64,000 bases of DNA from Aedes albopictus (taxonomy: Eukaryota > Arthropoda > Insecta > Diptera > Culicidae). Shown piece after piece: positions 34,300 through 44,802 of this stretch (the first letter of the stretch is position 1; every line of letters starts with the position of its first letter). Location: NCBI RefSeq assembly GCF_035046485.1, contig NC_085138.1, positions 66,332,580 through 66,396,579 of the forward strand, written 5' to 3'. The notes below the pieces were generated by a model. That model saw only the letters and a list, made by a program, of their open reading frames with translations, was not told where the DNA came from and did not search any database. The position numbers were made by a program, and so were the translations under genes.

Positions 34300-35280
34300 A
34301 GTCTCCTAAAATCCCTGTGAAACTTCCTGAAACACCCTGAAACGCATTGAAACGCCCTGAAACACTTTGAAACGCCTCTGAAACCCTCAATAATCCTTCG
34401 TGAAATTCACCTGCGAGCCTCTTAAGCTCTCTCAAACTCACCGGAAACCTCCTGAAACACCCTAAATCGCATTGAAACGCCTTGAAACGCTTTGAAACGC
34501 ATATGAAACCTCCATGAAACCTTCGTGAAATGTACCTGAGAGCCTCTGAAGCCCATTAAAACCCCTGTGAAACTTCCTGGAACGTATTGTAATGCCTTGA
34601 AACGCTTTGAAACGCGTCTAAAATCCCTATAAGTCCTCCGTGAAATTTACCTAAGATCCTCTGAAGCCCCCTTAAACCCCTGCAAAACCTCCTGAAACGC
34701 ATTGAAACGCTTTGAAACCTCCGTGAAATTCACCTGCAAGGCTCTGAAACCCCCTTGAGCCCTTCTTAAACCTCATGAAACGCATTAAAACGACCTGAAA
34801 CGCCTTGAAACGCTCTGAAGCGCTTCTAAAACCCCTAATCAACTACTGTCAAATTCACCTGCGACTCTCTGAAGGCACACTTAAACCTAATTAAATGAAA
34901 CGCATGAAACGCATTGAAACATCTTGAAACGCTTTGAAAAGCCTCTGAAATCCCCATGAAACCTTCGTGAAACTCACCTGAGAGCTAGCCTGAGAGTTTC
35001 TGAAGCCCGACAAAACCTTCCTGAAACCTCCTGAAACGTCTTGAAACACCTCTGAAACACAAATGAAATCCATGTGAAACGCACCTGAAACCCTCTGAAG
35101 CCCCCTAAAATACCTCTGAAACCTCCTGAAACGCGTTTGAAACTCCCGTGAGGCCTAAGAGCATATAAAGCCCCCTAAAGGCCTTATGAAACCTCCTGAA
35201 ACACCCTGAAACGTCCTGAAACGCCTGGAAACGCCTCTGAATCCCCCCCTAAAAACTCCCTTGAAATCCCTCTGACCATC
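34300..35280. repeat. Family B array with ~105-126-bp higher-order period
   Basis: Basic unit TGAAACGCCY of 10-12 bp. The phrase GAAATTCACCTG-cgagcctctgaag (variants) recurs at 34402, 34527, 34642, 34724, 34850, 34969 and 35075, giving blocks of 125, 115, 82, 126, 119 and 106. The motif TGAAACCTCC of this array also occurs in the terminal repeat of the enclosing element. Confidence 0.88.
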
Positions 35281-35468
35281 CTCCCTTTACACCTGAAAGC
35301 CTTGACCCCCTCTCCTTTGCTTCTGCAAGTCACTTGCCCTTCTCAAACTTCTTTGCAACCTTGAAATCCATTTGGGCAATGAACTGAATCCATTTGAGTA
35401 ATGAATTCATTTAGGTAAAAATTCTATTTAGGCAGTCCCGACTCGTTACCTAAATGGAGGTTCGGGTG

Positions 35469-35800
35469 TATGTATGTTCTCTCTAAAAACGATTTTTCGA
35501 AAAAAAAAAAAGGCTCAGAGGACCGAGTCGCATATACCAATAGACTCAGTTCGATGATTTGAGATGATGTCTGTATGCGTGTATATATGTGTGTATGTAT
35601 GTGTGTATGTATGTGTGTATGTATGTATGTCTGTGCGCAAAGTAAGTTCACTCACTTTTAAGGCACTTGCCATTGGCCGATTTTTTGGATTATAGCTCGA
35701 ATCGAACCGATATTTTACCGCATTGTTTACTATTGAAAATGGTCCAGATCGGTCAAGGTGTTCCCGAGTTATGGCCATTTAAGTGATCTAGGCCAGCACT
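35469..35800 (+). repeat. Right part of the interrupted dispersed repeat, with (GTAT)n microsatellite
   Basis: Contains aaaggctcagaggaccgagtc, then an imperfect (TATG)n/(TG)n run at 35575-35632, then gatcggtcaaggtgttcccg. This layout (short block, TG microsatellite, downstream body) is a familiar dispersed mosquito repeat. The family is not named. Confidence 0.65.
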
Positions 35801-36157
35801 GGTGGAACTGGCCATGTATAAAACTGAATCAAGTCCTATCACGTGACACATCAAACTACGCCCATTTTTGTAACCTTTGGCGAGGTTTGTGTAAAAATCA
35901 ACACTGTAGACCAGAAATATAATGATGTTGGCTCAAAATTCAAAATGGCGGCCTAATATTCAAGATGGTGGATTAAAATTCAAGATGGCTGCTGTTTAGT
36001 AAAATTTTAGGCTCAAAAACCATTCTAGATGGCGGCTGTTTAATGGCAATAGACTCTAAACCAACAATATGGGTATATTTGGTATGAGGCTGGAGTAAAA
36101 ACATGGCGTCCAGAATATCCATAATGGTGATTAAGTGGTGGATGGTGGATTAAGTAG
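35801..36157. other. Unassigned sequence with 'aagatggcggc' motifs
   Basis: Repeated ttcaagatggtgg / tagatggcggctgttta phrases at irregular spacing between 35940 and 36140. No gene. Confidence 0.4.
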
Positions 36158-36324
36158 CCCAAGTAACATACATGTTATATAAAAGTTACGACAGCGCAAG
36201 TTTTGGTTGTATAGAAGTTTATTTTACGTTATTTCAACACAATGTTAGTATTACGTAAAATAAACTTCTATACAACCAAAACTTGCGCTGTCGTAACTCT
36301 ATTATAACATGTGTGTTGCTTGGG
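36158..36324. mobile_element. 167-bp hairpin MITE
   Basis: Arms 36158-36228 and 36254-36324 pair almost perfectly, from CCCAAGTAACATACATGTTA inward through cgacagcgcaagttttggtt to tttattttacgt, with a loop of about 25 bases. No clear target duplication beyond AG. CCCARGTAACA also begins short patches at 49018, 62890 and 63937. Confidence 0.9.
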
Positions 36325-36939
36325 AGGATCATTCAAACAAATTGAGATTCAAATCTGCTTTCCAAAAACGGATTTCATTTCTTCTTTGCTATACATCTCA
36401 GAGAAGCACCTCCTCTCCCCCACATCCCCTCTAGTGACCACGTGCTTTGTGGATGGCCCCATATGAAGACAAACTTTGAAATGAGCTGTGACTACTGTGG
36501 CTAAAGTGAAGTTTAAAGTACACCTTATGATGTAGATTCCGTGTAGCAAACTTTTATAAAATAATGTCACTCATCAAGATTGAGCCTCGCATATCCCAGT
36601 CAGCTCGAGTTGACCACCGCCGTAAGGGGGGGAAAGAAAAAAAGTTTTCACAGCAAAACGTTAATTCTCATTCGCCGACCGGTCGGTCGGTGAGTGAGAT
36701 TTATTCTAATGTGGGTCCGCTCTGGATGCAAAGCCGGCACGCAAAAAACACCACTCGCTGCCAGCAGGTGTAAACTCGCTCTCTCCTCGTATTTAATCCC
36801 GGACCGGTAGTGGCCGCTTCCGAAAGGTGTTTCCGCCCATATATTTCCGTTAGAATGTCCGTACGGGCAACCGACGTTGGGGGGTGATTGAAGTAAAATG
36901 TACTGTTCAAGAAAATGCACGCTACTCTTCAATGTATAA
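36325..36939. other. Single-copy-looking DNA
   Basis: No repeat or TIR recognised. Overlapping 69-94 codon frames on both strands at 36564-36932 have no known domain. Confidence 0.4.
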
Positions 36940-37600
36940 CACAGCGTAACAAAAATTAACTTTTTGTCTGTCTCAAGAGCAAACTTATGTGTCTCCGAAG
37001 GATTTTGGGCCGCTGAATCCGAATCCGGGCTCAGATTTGCTCTAACACGTCACAATTTTGAGCTATACCTCAATTTATAGAGCAAAATATGCGATTTTGG
37101 GCTTTTTTGACTGCAAGCCATTAGCAAGGAAATATTGTTTTAAGCAATCAAAAGGTTAATTGGTCAATTAACATCTAAATTAACGACTTATGCAAAATAT
37201 TTCGTTTTGCCAAATCGAATTTGATAGTTTTAAGCGATTTATGTTAGGTACGATGTTTCCCATACAAGTCACCCTCCAAAAGTTGCATGCAAGTTTTCAT
37301 ACTAACATAAAATGCTTATATCTATCAAATTTGATTAGGTAAAATGAAATATTTTGCATGAGTCGTTAATTTAGATGTTAATTGACCAATTAACCTTTTG
37401 ATTGCTTAAAAAAAATATTTCCTTGCTTAATGGCTTGCAGCCAAAAAAGCCCAAAATCGCATATTTTGCCCTATAAATTGAGGTATAGCTCAAAATTGTG
37501 ACGTGTTGGAGCAAATCAGAGCCCGGATTCGGATTCAGCGACCCAAAATCCTTCGGAGACACATAAGTTTGCTCTTGAGACAAAAAAATCTTGCGCTGTG
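36940..37600. mobile_element. 661-bp PIF/Harbinger-like foldback MITE
   Basis: CACAGCG ends with TAA on both sides (36937-36939, 37601-37603), a trinucleotide duplication typical of PIF/Harbinger. The arms (36940-37225 and 37337-37600) are long near-complements. The outermost right-arm segment differs (aagatttttttg). No coding sequence. A half copy lies at 31460-31795. Confidence 0.9.
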
Positions 37601-37603
37601 TAA

Positions 37604-37858
37604 TCATAAGTGTAGCTCTTTGAGAGGCTGTTAATACGATAGATACCAATAAAAATCATCTACTTTCAAGTTTCCTGAACCCGACATTTAAGCGTCTCCA
37701 AATTTTGCAGACCAAAAGATGTATTTTATGGCTTTTGTTGCAATATTGGTGAACCCCTCGTAGAGGTGTATTCTGAGAGACTTGAGTGTGTGTAGACCAC
37801 AAGGTAGCGGGAGAGTAGAAACAGGTAGAGAAGCAGCCAACACATTCATTGTAGTAAT
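37604..37858. other. Unassigned sequence
   Basis: No recognisable feature. Confidence 0.3.
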
Positions 37859-39735
37859 CCCACAGTTATGGATAGCCCACAGTTATGGATCAATTTTCAC
37901 TTTAAATTGCTACTGTAGTACAATTTTATTATAAATTTCATCAAATTTATTTTTCCCGTGTAGAACGGTTATCAGTGCATCAACATAACTATCACTGCGC
38001 ATATTAAATGCAATTTATGAAGCAAAAAACGACAAAGTTGCGGCACGGCCCTAAGAGCTACATGTTTTGTTTACTTTTTGCGTTCGCAAGTAGGGAGAGT
38101 GCTCGCGTTCATAAGGTGTTTTCCGTCGAATTAACAAGAAAATATCCGCAACCGCTGATTATTTCATGAATTGGAGGTATTTTTTATCATAAAAAAGTAC
38201 AATATTAGTGATTTTTCAAGAAAAACACTATATTTTCAAGAGGTCTAGAGTTGATTCATATTTGTGGGTGAAAATGACATTGTCCACAATTATGAATCAA
38301 GCCATGTATGAATGGCAAGTTGATCTACATATTATACCATTCTCCAGAAAAATGGATCGCATCGTCAAAATCCAGAAGCAGTACGACGCACGACACACAA
38401 ACTCTCGAAGACGTCGTCGTAGGAGGACAAAAACATCCGAGGTACATCCAAAGAGTTCAAGATTCCTTTCACAACGCTTTTCCGGCGAGCGAAAGATGAG
38501 AAAAGGAAAGCAAAACCTGGACCAAATCCAAGGGGTCATGCACAAATTATGTCACGCAAAAATCGATCATTTTCAACCCCCCTCCCCCCTATGTCACACT
38601 TTTTGTATGAGACCTCAATATTTTTTGTATGGGTTTTTGAGGCGTCATCCGGATATCAAGAAAAAGTTGGTAAACAATCTCTTTAAGGCAGGTGCAAAAG
38701 TTACCGAGGCTCAGTTGCGCAATTGGTTCCAGGAGGTGGAAGAGCTGCTGCGAAAGGATGGCTTTGATATGGAAGTTTTCAACAATCCAGAGCGAATTCG
38801 GAACTTCGATGTATCTGGATTCCAACTTGTTCCAAAGCGTTACAAATCACTGTGTTCGGACCAGGAAAACTCTTACTTCATTGTTACAATGAAATGAATT
38901 TGAACTGATGTAATCAGGTCTACTTTCCGTAGCTACAAGCAGCAGAATCCTGTAATATGAAGAATAACCTGGTAAACATGAGAGAAATATAAAGCAAATA
39001 AAGTGCAAAAACGTTCAAATATTGAATAAGGGGCTATTCATAGATTATGGTATTTTTTGTCATTTTAAAGCCACCATCCCTCCCTTGCATGATGTTTTTT
39101 CTCCATACAAATTGCTTTTTTTGCGTATGGAGCGTGTAATTTTTATGATTCTCCTAATCCATATTCTCTTACATAATTTGTGTGAGGCCCCAAATAGTAA
39201 AAATAATATTTTTATGTTAAGAAAAACCCCAAAACGATGCTAGGGTTCATTTGCATATTTTGTAATGCAGAGAGAGAAGCGAGTCTCTTGAGGTGTTACG
39301 ATCCATATCCATGAAATTAAGACCTTCCACACAAAATTTGTTTACGTGGGGGATGAAGGGGGTAAAATTACAATTTTTGCGTTACGTAATGTGTAAACGA
39401 ACTCCCAAACTTCCAAGATTTCGTTTGAATTACTTTGCATATTATTTTAGAATTATTTATGATGAGTAGTTGTCGTTGATCCATAATATGAGCCGAAATG
39501 ATCCATAACTGTGGCTGAGAATTCTGGTGATCCATAACTGTGGGACGACCGACGTTAAATAATCTGTTTTTTATATATATTTATATCAATAACCAACAGG
39601 TTTTATAATTTTTCCTGAAAATTTACAATATTTTGCTTCTATTTCGCCTATCAATAACCTGAGGACATGTTTTATTATATTTTTTTATTCATCAATAGAC
39701 TGCGAAGTATGCCTTAGCCTATTCATAACTGTGGG
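37859..39735 (+). mobile_element. Degenerate pogo-like DNA transposon with nested MITEs
   Basis: The left end has CCCACAGTTATGGAT twice in tandem (37859 and 37876). The right side has its complement at 39528-39544 (with a further copy at 39510) and again at 39720-39735. Between them lies a broken transposase and at least two short GGGG-ended MITEs (38532-38640 and 39028-39192). Which right copy is the true end is unclear, and no clean TA duplication was found. Confidence 0.7.
38208..38897 (+). pseudogene. Pogo/CENP-B-type transposase remnant
   Basis: The C-terminal half of the 229-codon frame reads RRHPDIKKKLVNNLFKAGAK, TEAQLRNWFQEVEELLRKDG and NPERIRNFDVSGFQLVPK. The last resembles the DE-SG-F block that carries the first catalytic aspartate of DDE transposases in this group, with V in place of E. 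The frame ends before the other catalytic residues. Residues around positions 109-145 come from an inserted MITE (38532-38640), so the product would be chimeric and inactive. Confidence 0.75.
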
Positions 39736-41045
39736 GTGACTACGTGAGTCAGATCAGAGAAGTAATAAAGATACAAGTTGAGTACATTTATCGTAATATC
39801 TGATCTTTTACAGATTCTAACAGGCCGTTAACATTTTTCGTCTTACTTTTACCGCTTTACAACATAGATGTAATTTTCAGGTTGTTCATTAATCATAAAT
39901 ATCAATTGACAGTTTTGAAAGATAGTCGATGACATTAACCTTAAATATCAAAGTGAGAGCGGTTTTCCGTGACTTTCTTATAGAAATAGTCTTTCATGTA
40001 CCAGGTTTTCATGTACCATATTCGAATCTAGATCTGCCGAAATGACATTTTCAGCACTGCATTTAAGTCTCTGAAGAAATTTGTTTATTCTTTCAAGTGG
40101 GTACCTCACTGTGGAGGCAGTTTGTTCCCAGTAGTTATATTTCTCAAAATTCACCCACAAAGTTTAAATTTGGGGACCATTTAACCCCAACGGTGAATGT
40201 TGCCCCACTACCCCTTTCCTATAACCGCTGCCTGACTGAAGTGAAAACGTCTGTCGCCCCTTTCGGCTCGAAACGCTCGTAAACAAATCACCCACGCCAC
40301 ATGTGAAACTCTACACAAAAGTGTACGCAAAAAAGTACTGTCCCATGATTTAGATTTAGAACGCACCACGAAAAAAAAAACGGTGGTACGCCTAAAACGT
40401 CCTCCGTCTGGCCAGTGTCAAATGGAATGTCATAATTCTTCACTCGCACTAACTGGATACTGATTTGGGGCCATTTTTCCGCTGAAACTGGATGGAAGTG
40501 GCGCCGGCTGATGGACGAGCGGAATGTCGGACGGACGGTGACGGCTGGAATATGTTTCACTCAACGACGAACGTACGCCAGACGAGACTAGTCACTAGTC
40601 AGTTGCTAGCCGGCAGCAGCAATGCAATGAGAGAAACGATTTTCATTTAGGGAATGTGTACATATGAAGGTACGAACCGTTGATGATTCGGTCACCAACC
40701 AAATGGCACAAGCTGGCCATTTCCTGGCCAGCCGAAAACGAGAGGGTGTGCTAATGTTCGCAGTTATTTTAATTCGCAGAATAGTGCACTACACGGAAAG
40801 TAACTTTTCGCTTACTGTCCAGCTGAAAGGGTTGTCTTGTTGTATGAAAAAAGTGTGTTGGGGAAATTATTGTTACCCGAGTATTTTTTTTTTAATTAAG
40901 CAATGGCAGAAAAGGCATTCAAGTGGTTATGGTGCGTTTTCGATCTGTTTTCAGAAAAATTATATCTAATTTATATCTTATTATGTTATGATGTTATAAT
41001 ATTGTTCTATAACTTATTATGTTATAAACTAGATGCAGGATGATG
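39736..41045. other. Unassigned sequence
   Basis: No gene recognised. From about 40965 the DNA becomes very AT-rich (ttatgttatgatgttataat) and appears to be the left part of a host repeat interrupted at 41046 and 42906. Confidence 0.4.
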
Positions 41046-41049
41046 TTAA

Positions 41050-42846
41050 CCCTTTGGAGCCGGAGGGGTCATATATGACCCCAACATAGTAATGGCTGTA
41101 GAAATTCACTCATTCGATAAAACAGAATACTGTCTTGGGCAAAGTTATCAAAAGGTGATTTATATTTTGGGATGTTCTAGGTGTTCCAAACTGCCTACAG
41201 TGAAGTCCTTCAAATCTACAAGAATAATTTTATGTATTTTCGCCACGAAAAATTGCATTGCATAACCTACTGGAATCCGTGAAGCTCTTGACATCCACAA
41301 TGTCATTTGAAAACACTGTAGGGATATTCCGGATCAGCCAAACTACCTTGGAGTTCAGAACTTCAAGTCTACACTCGTAACAATAGCCATATATGTTATA
41401 CTGAGTAACGCTTCATAATCAACAGCGGCTACTGGAACAATCTGAAGACCAATAGCTTATTATAACCCTTTAGGATATTCACGGTCGTCCAAACTGTTCT
41501 AAAATGAAGTCCTTCAAATCTACAAGAATAGCTTTATATGTTTTCGTCATAAATAATAGTATTGCATAATCTGCTGGGATTCGCGATACTCCTGAAATCT
41601 CAAATGTCACTTAGGGACACTATAGGGAAATTCCACGTCAGCCAAACTACCTTGGGGTTCAGAACTTCAGGTCTACACTCGTAACAGTAGCCATATATGT
41701 TATACTAAGTAACGCTGCATAATCAGCCGCGGTTACTGGATCAATCTGAAGTCTACCAGTTTATAATAACCCTTTGGGACATTCAGGGTTGTTCAAACTG
41801 TTCTATAATGCAGTCCTTCAAATCTACAGGAATAACTCCATGTTTTTTCGCCATAAATAATAGTATTACATCATCTGCTGGGATCAGTGAAGTTCTTGAA
41901 ATCTCAAAAGTTATTTAGAGATACCATGGGAATATTTCAGGTCAGTCAAACTACATTGGAGTTCAGAACTTTAGGTCTACACTCATAACATCAGCTATAT
42001 CTGACATACTGAGTAAAGTTTCATAATCAATCGCGTACCAACCTGATGTCTATTCTATATTATTGGGACATTGAGAATCATTCAAACTATCCTGAAGTTA
42101 AGCTCTTGACAGTAATAGTAGTTATTCTCACAATGAATTTTAATCTGTTATCCCCCTGGCATATCATAAGTCATTCCAAAATAGTTTCGAGATATTCCAG
42201 ATCAACAACACTACTCCGGAGACCATAGCTTCTGGTCCAAACTTAAGTAGCAGAAAAGTTTGAATGGCCCCAGCTGATCATATGATGTCCATTGAACTTT
42301 CAGAATACTTACTAGGCATGATAGATTACAAATCGGAGCTTTGTATAATGAAAGAAGTTACCATTACACCCGTAGACTTTAGGATCAGAACTCAAGAACA
42401 GTTTGGATGACCTAGGATAACCCGACTGATCTTATACTCTTAATTGATTTTTCATAAGATCATGTCCAGTAAGATAGATTACAAATGGAAGCTTTTTATA
42501 ATAAAAGAAGTTACCGTTACACCCGTAGACTTTAAGATCTAAACTCAAGAACAGTTTGTATGACCTAGGATATCCCGAGTCATCTGATACTGTCTATTGA
42601 ACTTTCAGAAGACTAACTGGGCATGATAGATTACAAATCATAGCATTGTATAATAAAATAAATTACCGTTACACCTGTAGACTTTTGGATCTAAACTCAA
42701 GAACAGTTTGGATGACCTAGGATGTCCGGAAAAAAATATTCTGCAGGATATTCTACCTTTTTATGCTATTCAGCACCAAAACTTCAGAAATACATAGAAA
42801 AAACTCCATAATAACGCTTGAAAAAAAAAAATCCAGCTTCAAAGGG
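41050..42846. mobile_element. 1.8-kb TTAA-flanked (piggyBac-like) shell carrying a 152-bp satellite
   Basis: TTAA at 41046-41049 and 42847-42850. The ends are CCCTTTGGAGCCGG and its degenerate complement CAGCTTCAAAGGG, as in piggyBac-type elements. No transposase: the interior is almost entirely tandem DNA with a ~152-bp monomer (see next entry). Confidence 0.85.
41100..42725 (+). repeat. ~152-bp satellite with dimeric (304-bp) blocks
   Basis: gttcagaactt-caagtctacac recurs at 41353, 41657 and 41961 (304 apart). A diverged partner (ccttcaaatctaca) near 41211 sits 153 bases before, showing a dimer. Further right, atagattaca recurs at 42321, 42474 and 42626 (153, 152 apart). About ten monomers in all. 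No open frame survives. Confidence 0.88.
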
Positions 42847-42989
42847 TTAAAATAACTAAAATTGTAACAAAAAGTAAACTGGTATAAACAAGATAATAAT
42901 CTATTTACAGTCAGGTTTTTTTACGCGGTTTTTATTTACGCGGTTTTTTGAATTAACGCGGTTTTCATTTACGTGGATTTTTAATTTTA

Positions 42990-43540
42990 AGCCGGAGTTT
43001 TTCCAAGCATTATTATAGAGTTTTTTCTACATATTTCTGTAGTTCCAAAGGACATCCAAACTGTTCTGAGTTTAGATCCTAAAGTCTGCGTCTGTAACGG
43101 TAACTTCTTGCATCATACAAAGCAACGATTTGTAATCTATTATGCCCAGTAAGGCTTTTAAAAGTTCAATAGACAGTTTCAGATCAGTCGGGATATCCTA
43201 GGTCATCCAAACTGTTCTGGAGTTTAGATCCTAAAGTCTACGGGTGTACCGGTAACTTCATTCATAATACAAAGCTACGACTTGTAATCTTTCATGACTT
43301 ACTGAACATCTCAAAGTTTAATAGACAGCATCAGATCTGTTGAGATGTCTAAAGACATCCAAACCGTTCTTGAGATTACATGAATTATGTATAGTACCCT
43401 GTCTAATTATGTATAGTTACTATTTTTAGCTTGAGAAACTACTGTCAAAGCCATATACTTCAAAAACTGACTTCCAGAACACTTAGGATTACCTGGAATA
43501 TCCCAAATTTTTCTAAGAATGCTTTGTGACCTTTAACTAT
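42990..43540 (-). repeat. Inverted, truncated copy of the 152-bp satellite element
   Basis: AAGCCGGAGTTTTTCCAAGC at about 42993 matches the inverted right end of the element at 41050-42846. catccaaac recurs at 43053, 43204 and 43356 (151, 152 apart), the complement of the phrase gtttggatgacc in the array at 42320-42720. The copy fades by 43540. Confidence 0.85.
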
Positions 43541-43543
43541 CAA

Positions 43544-43659
43544 CCCTCGAGCAATCGCGCTGTTGTATTTTGTACAACACGTTGAAATAATCTCGCTTTT
43601 CGTGTTCAGTAATTAGCGTGGTGCTGACGGTAGTGGGCAACCGCGCGAGTTACGGAAAG
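43544..43659. mobile_element. 116-bp dispersed element, copy 2 (inverted)
   Basis: ccctcgagcaatcgcgctgt and ttgtacaacacg match 27879-27992 in the opposite orientation. Flanks are TCAA and TTAA. Confidence 0.6.
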
Positions 43660-43739
43660 TTAAGTGAACATGATTTACTGCCTGTACTTCGACACTTATG
43701 CGACAACTGTGAGATGGAGTCTTAACAACCAGTGTTGCA

Positions 43740-44520
43740 AAACTTCATCTTATTCATTTGAACATTAACCAACAAATCTTTTCAAACATTTTTCCTTCTA
43801 TTCATGTTCAAAACGATTTCATTCAATCAGGACACCTATCAAATGAGAAGCGAATCTTGGACATGGCTTGGTCAGCCAAAGCAAAATCAGGAAATTGACA
43901 TCAGCGAATCTTTGTCAATTGGGTTTTTAAATTAAGAAAAATGTATTGATTTTTTGATTTTATACAAAAGAGCACCTTTCAGAAAACCACCATGATTTTT
44001 TTTAGATTTTTAGAACTTTGCTTTCGAAGACATTTTTCGAAATCACCTTTTGACAGCTGGCCAACTGCTTGACAGCTCCGCCCAGTACAAAATGCGACGG
44101 GGGTGATTCGACAAATCGCTCCCATACAAACTTCAAACTGATTTTTAAATAGATTCCAGGGCACAAAAATTCATGAAAATTTGGATTTCGGCTCAGTTTT
44201 GCATGCAGATTCTGAATATGGAATTATCTCATCACCGCTAAAGAAGCCAATTGAATACATTGTCACTCGAATGAGTAGCTGGGCACGAAACACGAGAAAA
44301 CCCAGCAAAATTCCGGCAGACTGAAAAAATATCGAATGTCGGGTCAAAGTTGGGTCAATTTTTATCGAATGTTGAGCCACTGTTGAACCAACATCGACCA
44401 AGTATTGGGTCCATGTTGGGTTTGGTGGCCAACATAAAAATAGGTGAATGATAGGTTGATGTCAGGATTGACGTCATCAATGATGGTAAAAGCTTTAAAC
44501 CTTTAAACAATAGCTTGGCA
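43740..44520. repeat. Dispersed repeat, fuller copy of 29325-29690
   Basis: Keeps the middle part missing from the other copy (about 43860-44280). The right part carries atcgaatgtcgggtcaaagt and gttgggtttggtggcc. No coding signature. Confidence 0.75.
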
Positions 44521-44802
44521 GTTTGTGTAACTTGTAGAAATTTTGAGTGACAGGCAAAAATCTTGTCTTAAAATAATTCGTTGAGTTCATTTTTTAATAT
44601 AAAATTAAGAAGGAAATTATTGAGTTAAAGTTTTAAAACATGGTTTTCATTTACGCGGATTTTTGAATTAACGCGGTTTTTTTTACGCGGATTTTTGAAT
44701 TAACGCGGTTTATTTTTACGCAGATTTTTGAATAAACGCGGTTTATTTTTACGCGGTTTTTTTTACGCGGTATGTACCCCCCGCGTAAAAAAAACCTGAC
44801 TG

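Larger units (their letters stand above)
33363..35468. mobile_element. 2.1-kb TA-flanked transposon shell filled with tandem repeats
   Basis: Left end CACTGAAACCTCCATTTAGG and right end (complement) CACCCGAACCTCCATTTAGG, with TA on both outer sides (33361-33362, 35469-35470), as in Tc1/mariner-pogo elements. A 26-bp palindrome at about 33416-33441 repeats the TIR core head to head. The interior holds two arrays: ~143-bp monomers (33573-34290) and family B (34300-35280). No transposase. Interruption of a host repeat at TA supports the boundaries. Confidence 0.85.
42908..44802. mobile_element. 1.9-kb TA-flanked element with ACGCGG ends
   Basis: CAGTCAGGTTTTTTTACGCGG-type ends at 42908 and, inverted, at 44782-44802, with TA outside (42906-42907, 44803-44804). 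The subterminal DNA repeats acgcggtttttgaattaacgcgg-like units at both ends (42915-42985, 44640-44770). Inside are inverted satellite (43000-43400), a 116-bp element (43544-43659) and a dispersed repeat (43740-44520). Pogo/Tigger-like by ends. No transposase. Confidence 0.88.

Noticed and set aside
36158..36324. Annotated microRNA gene
   Set aside because: Arms of 70 bp with inverted ends shared by other patches fit a MITE better. No known mosquito miRNA seed was recognised.
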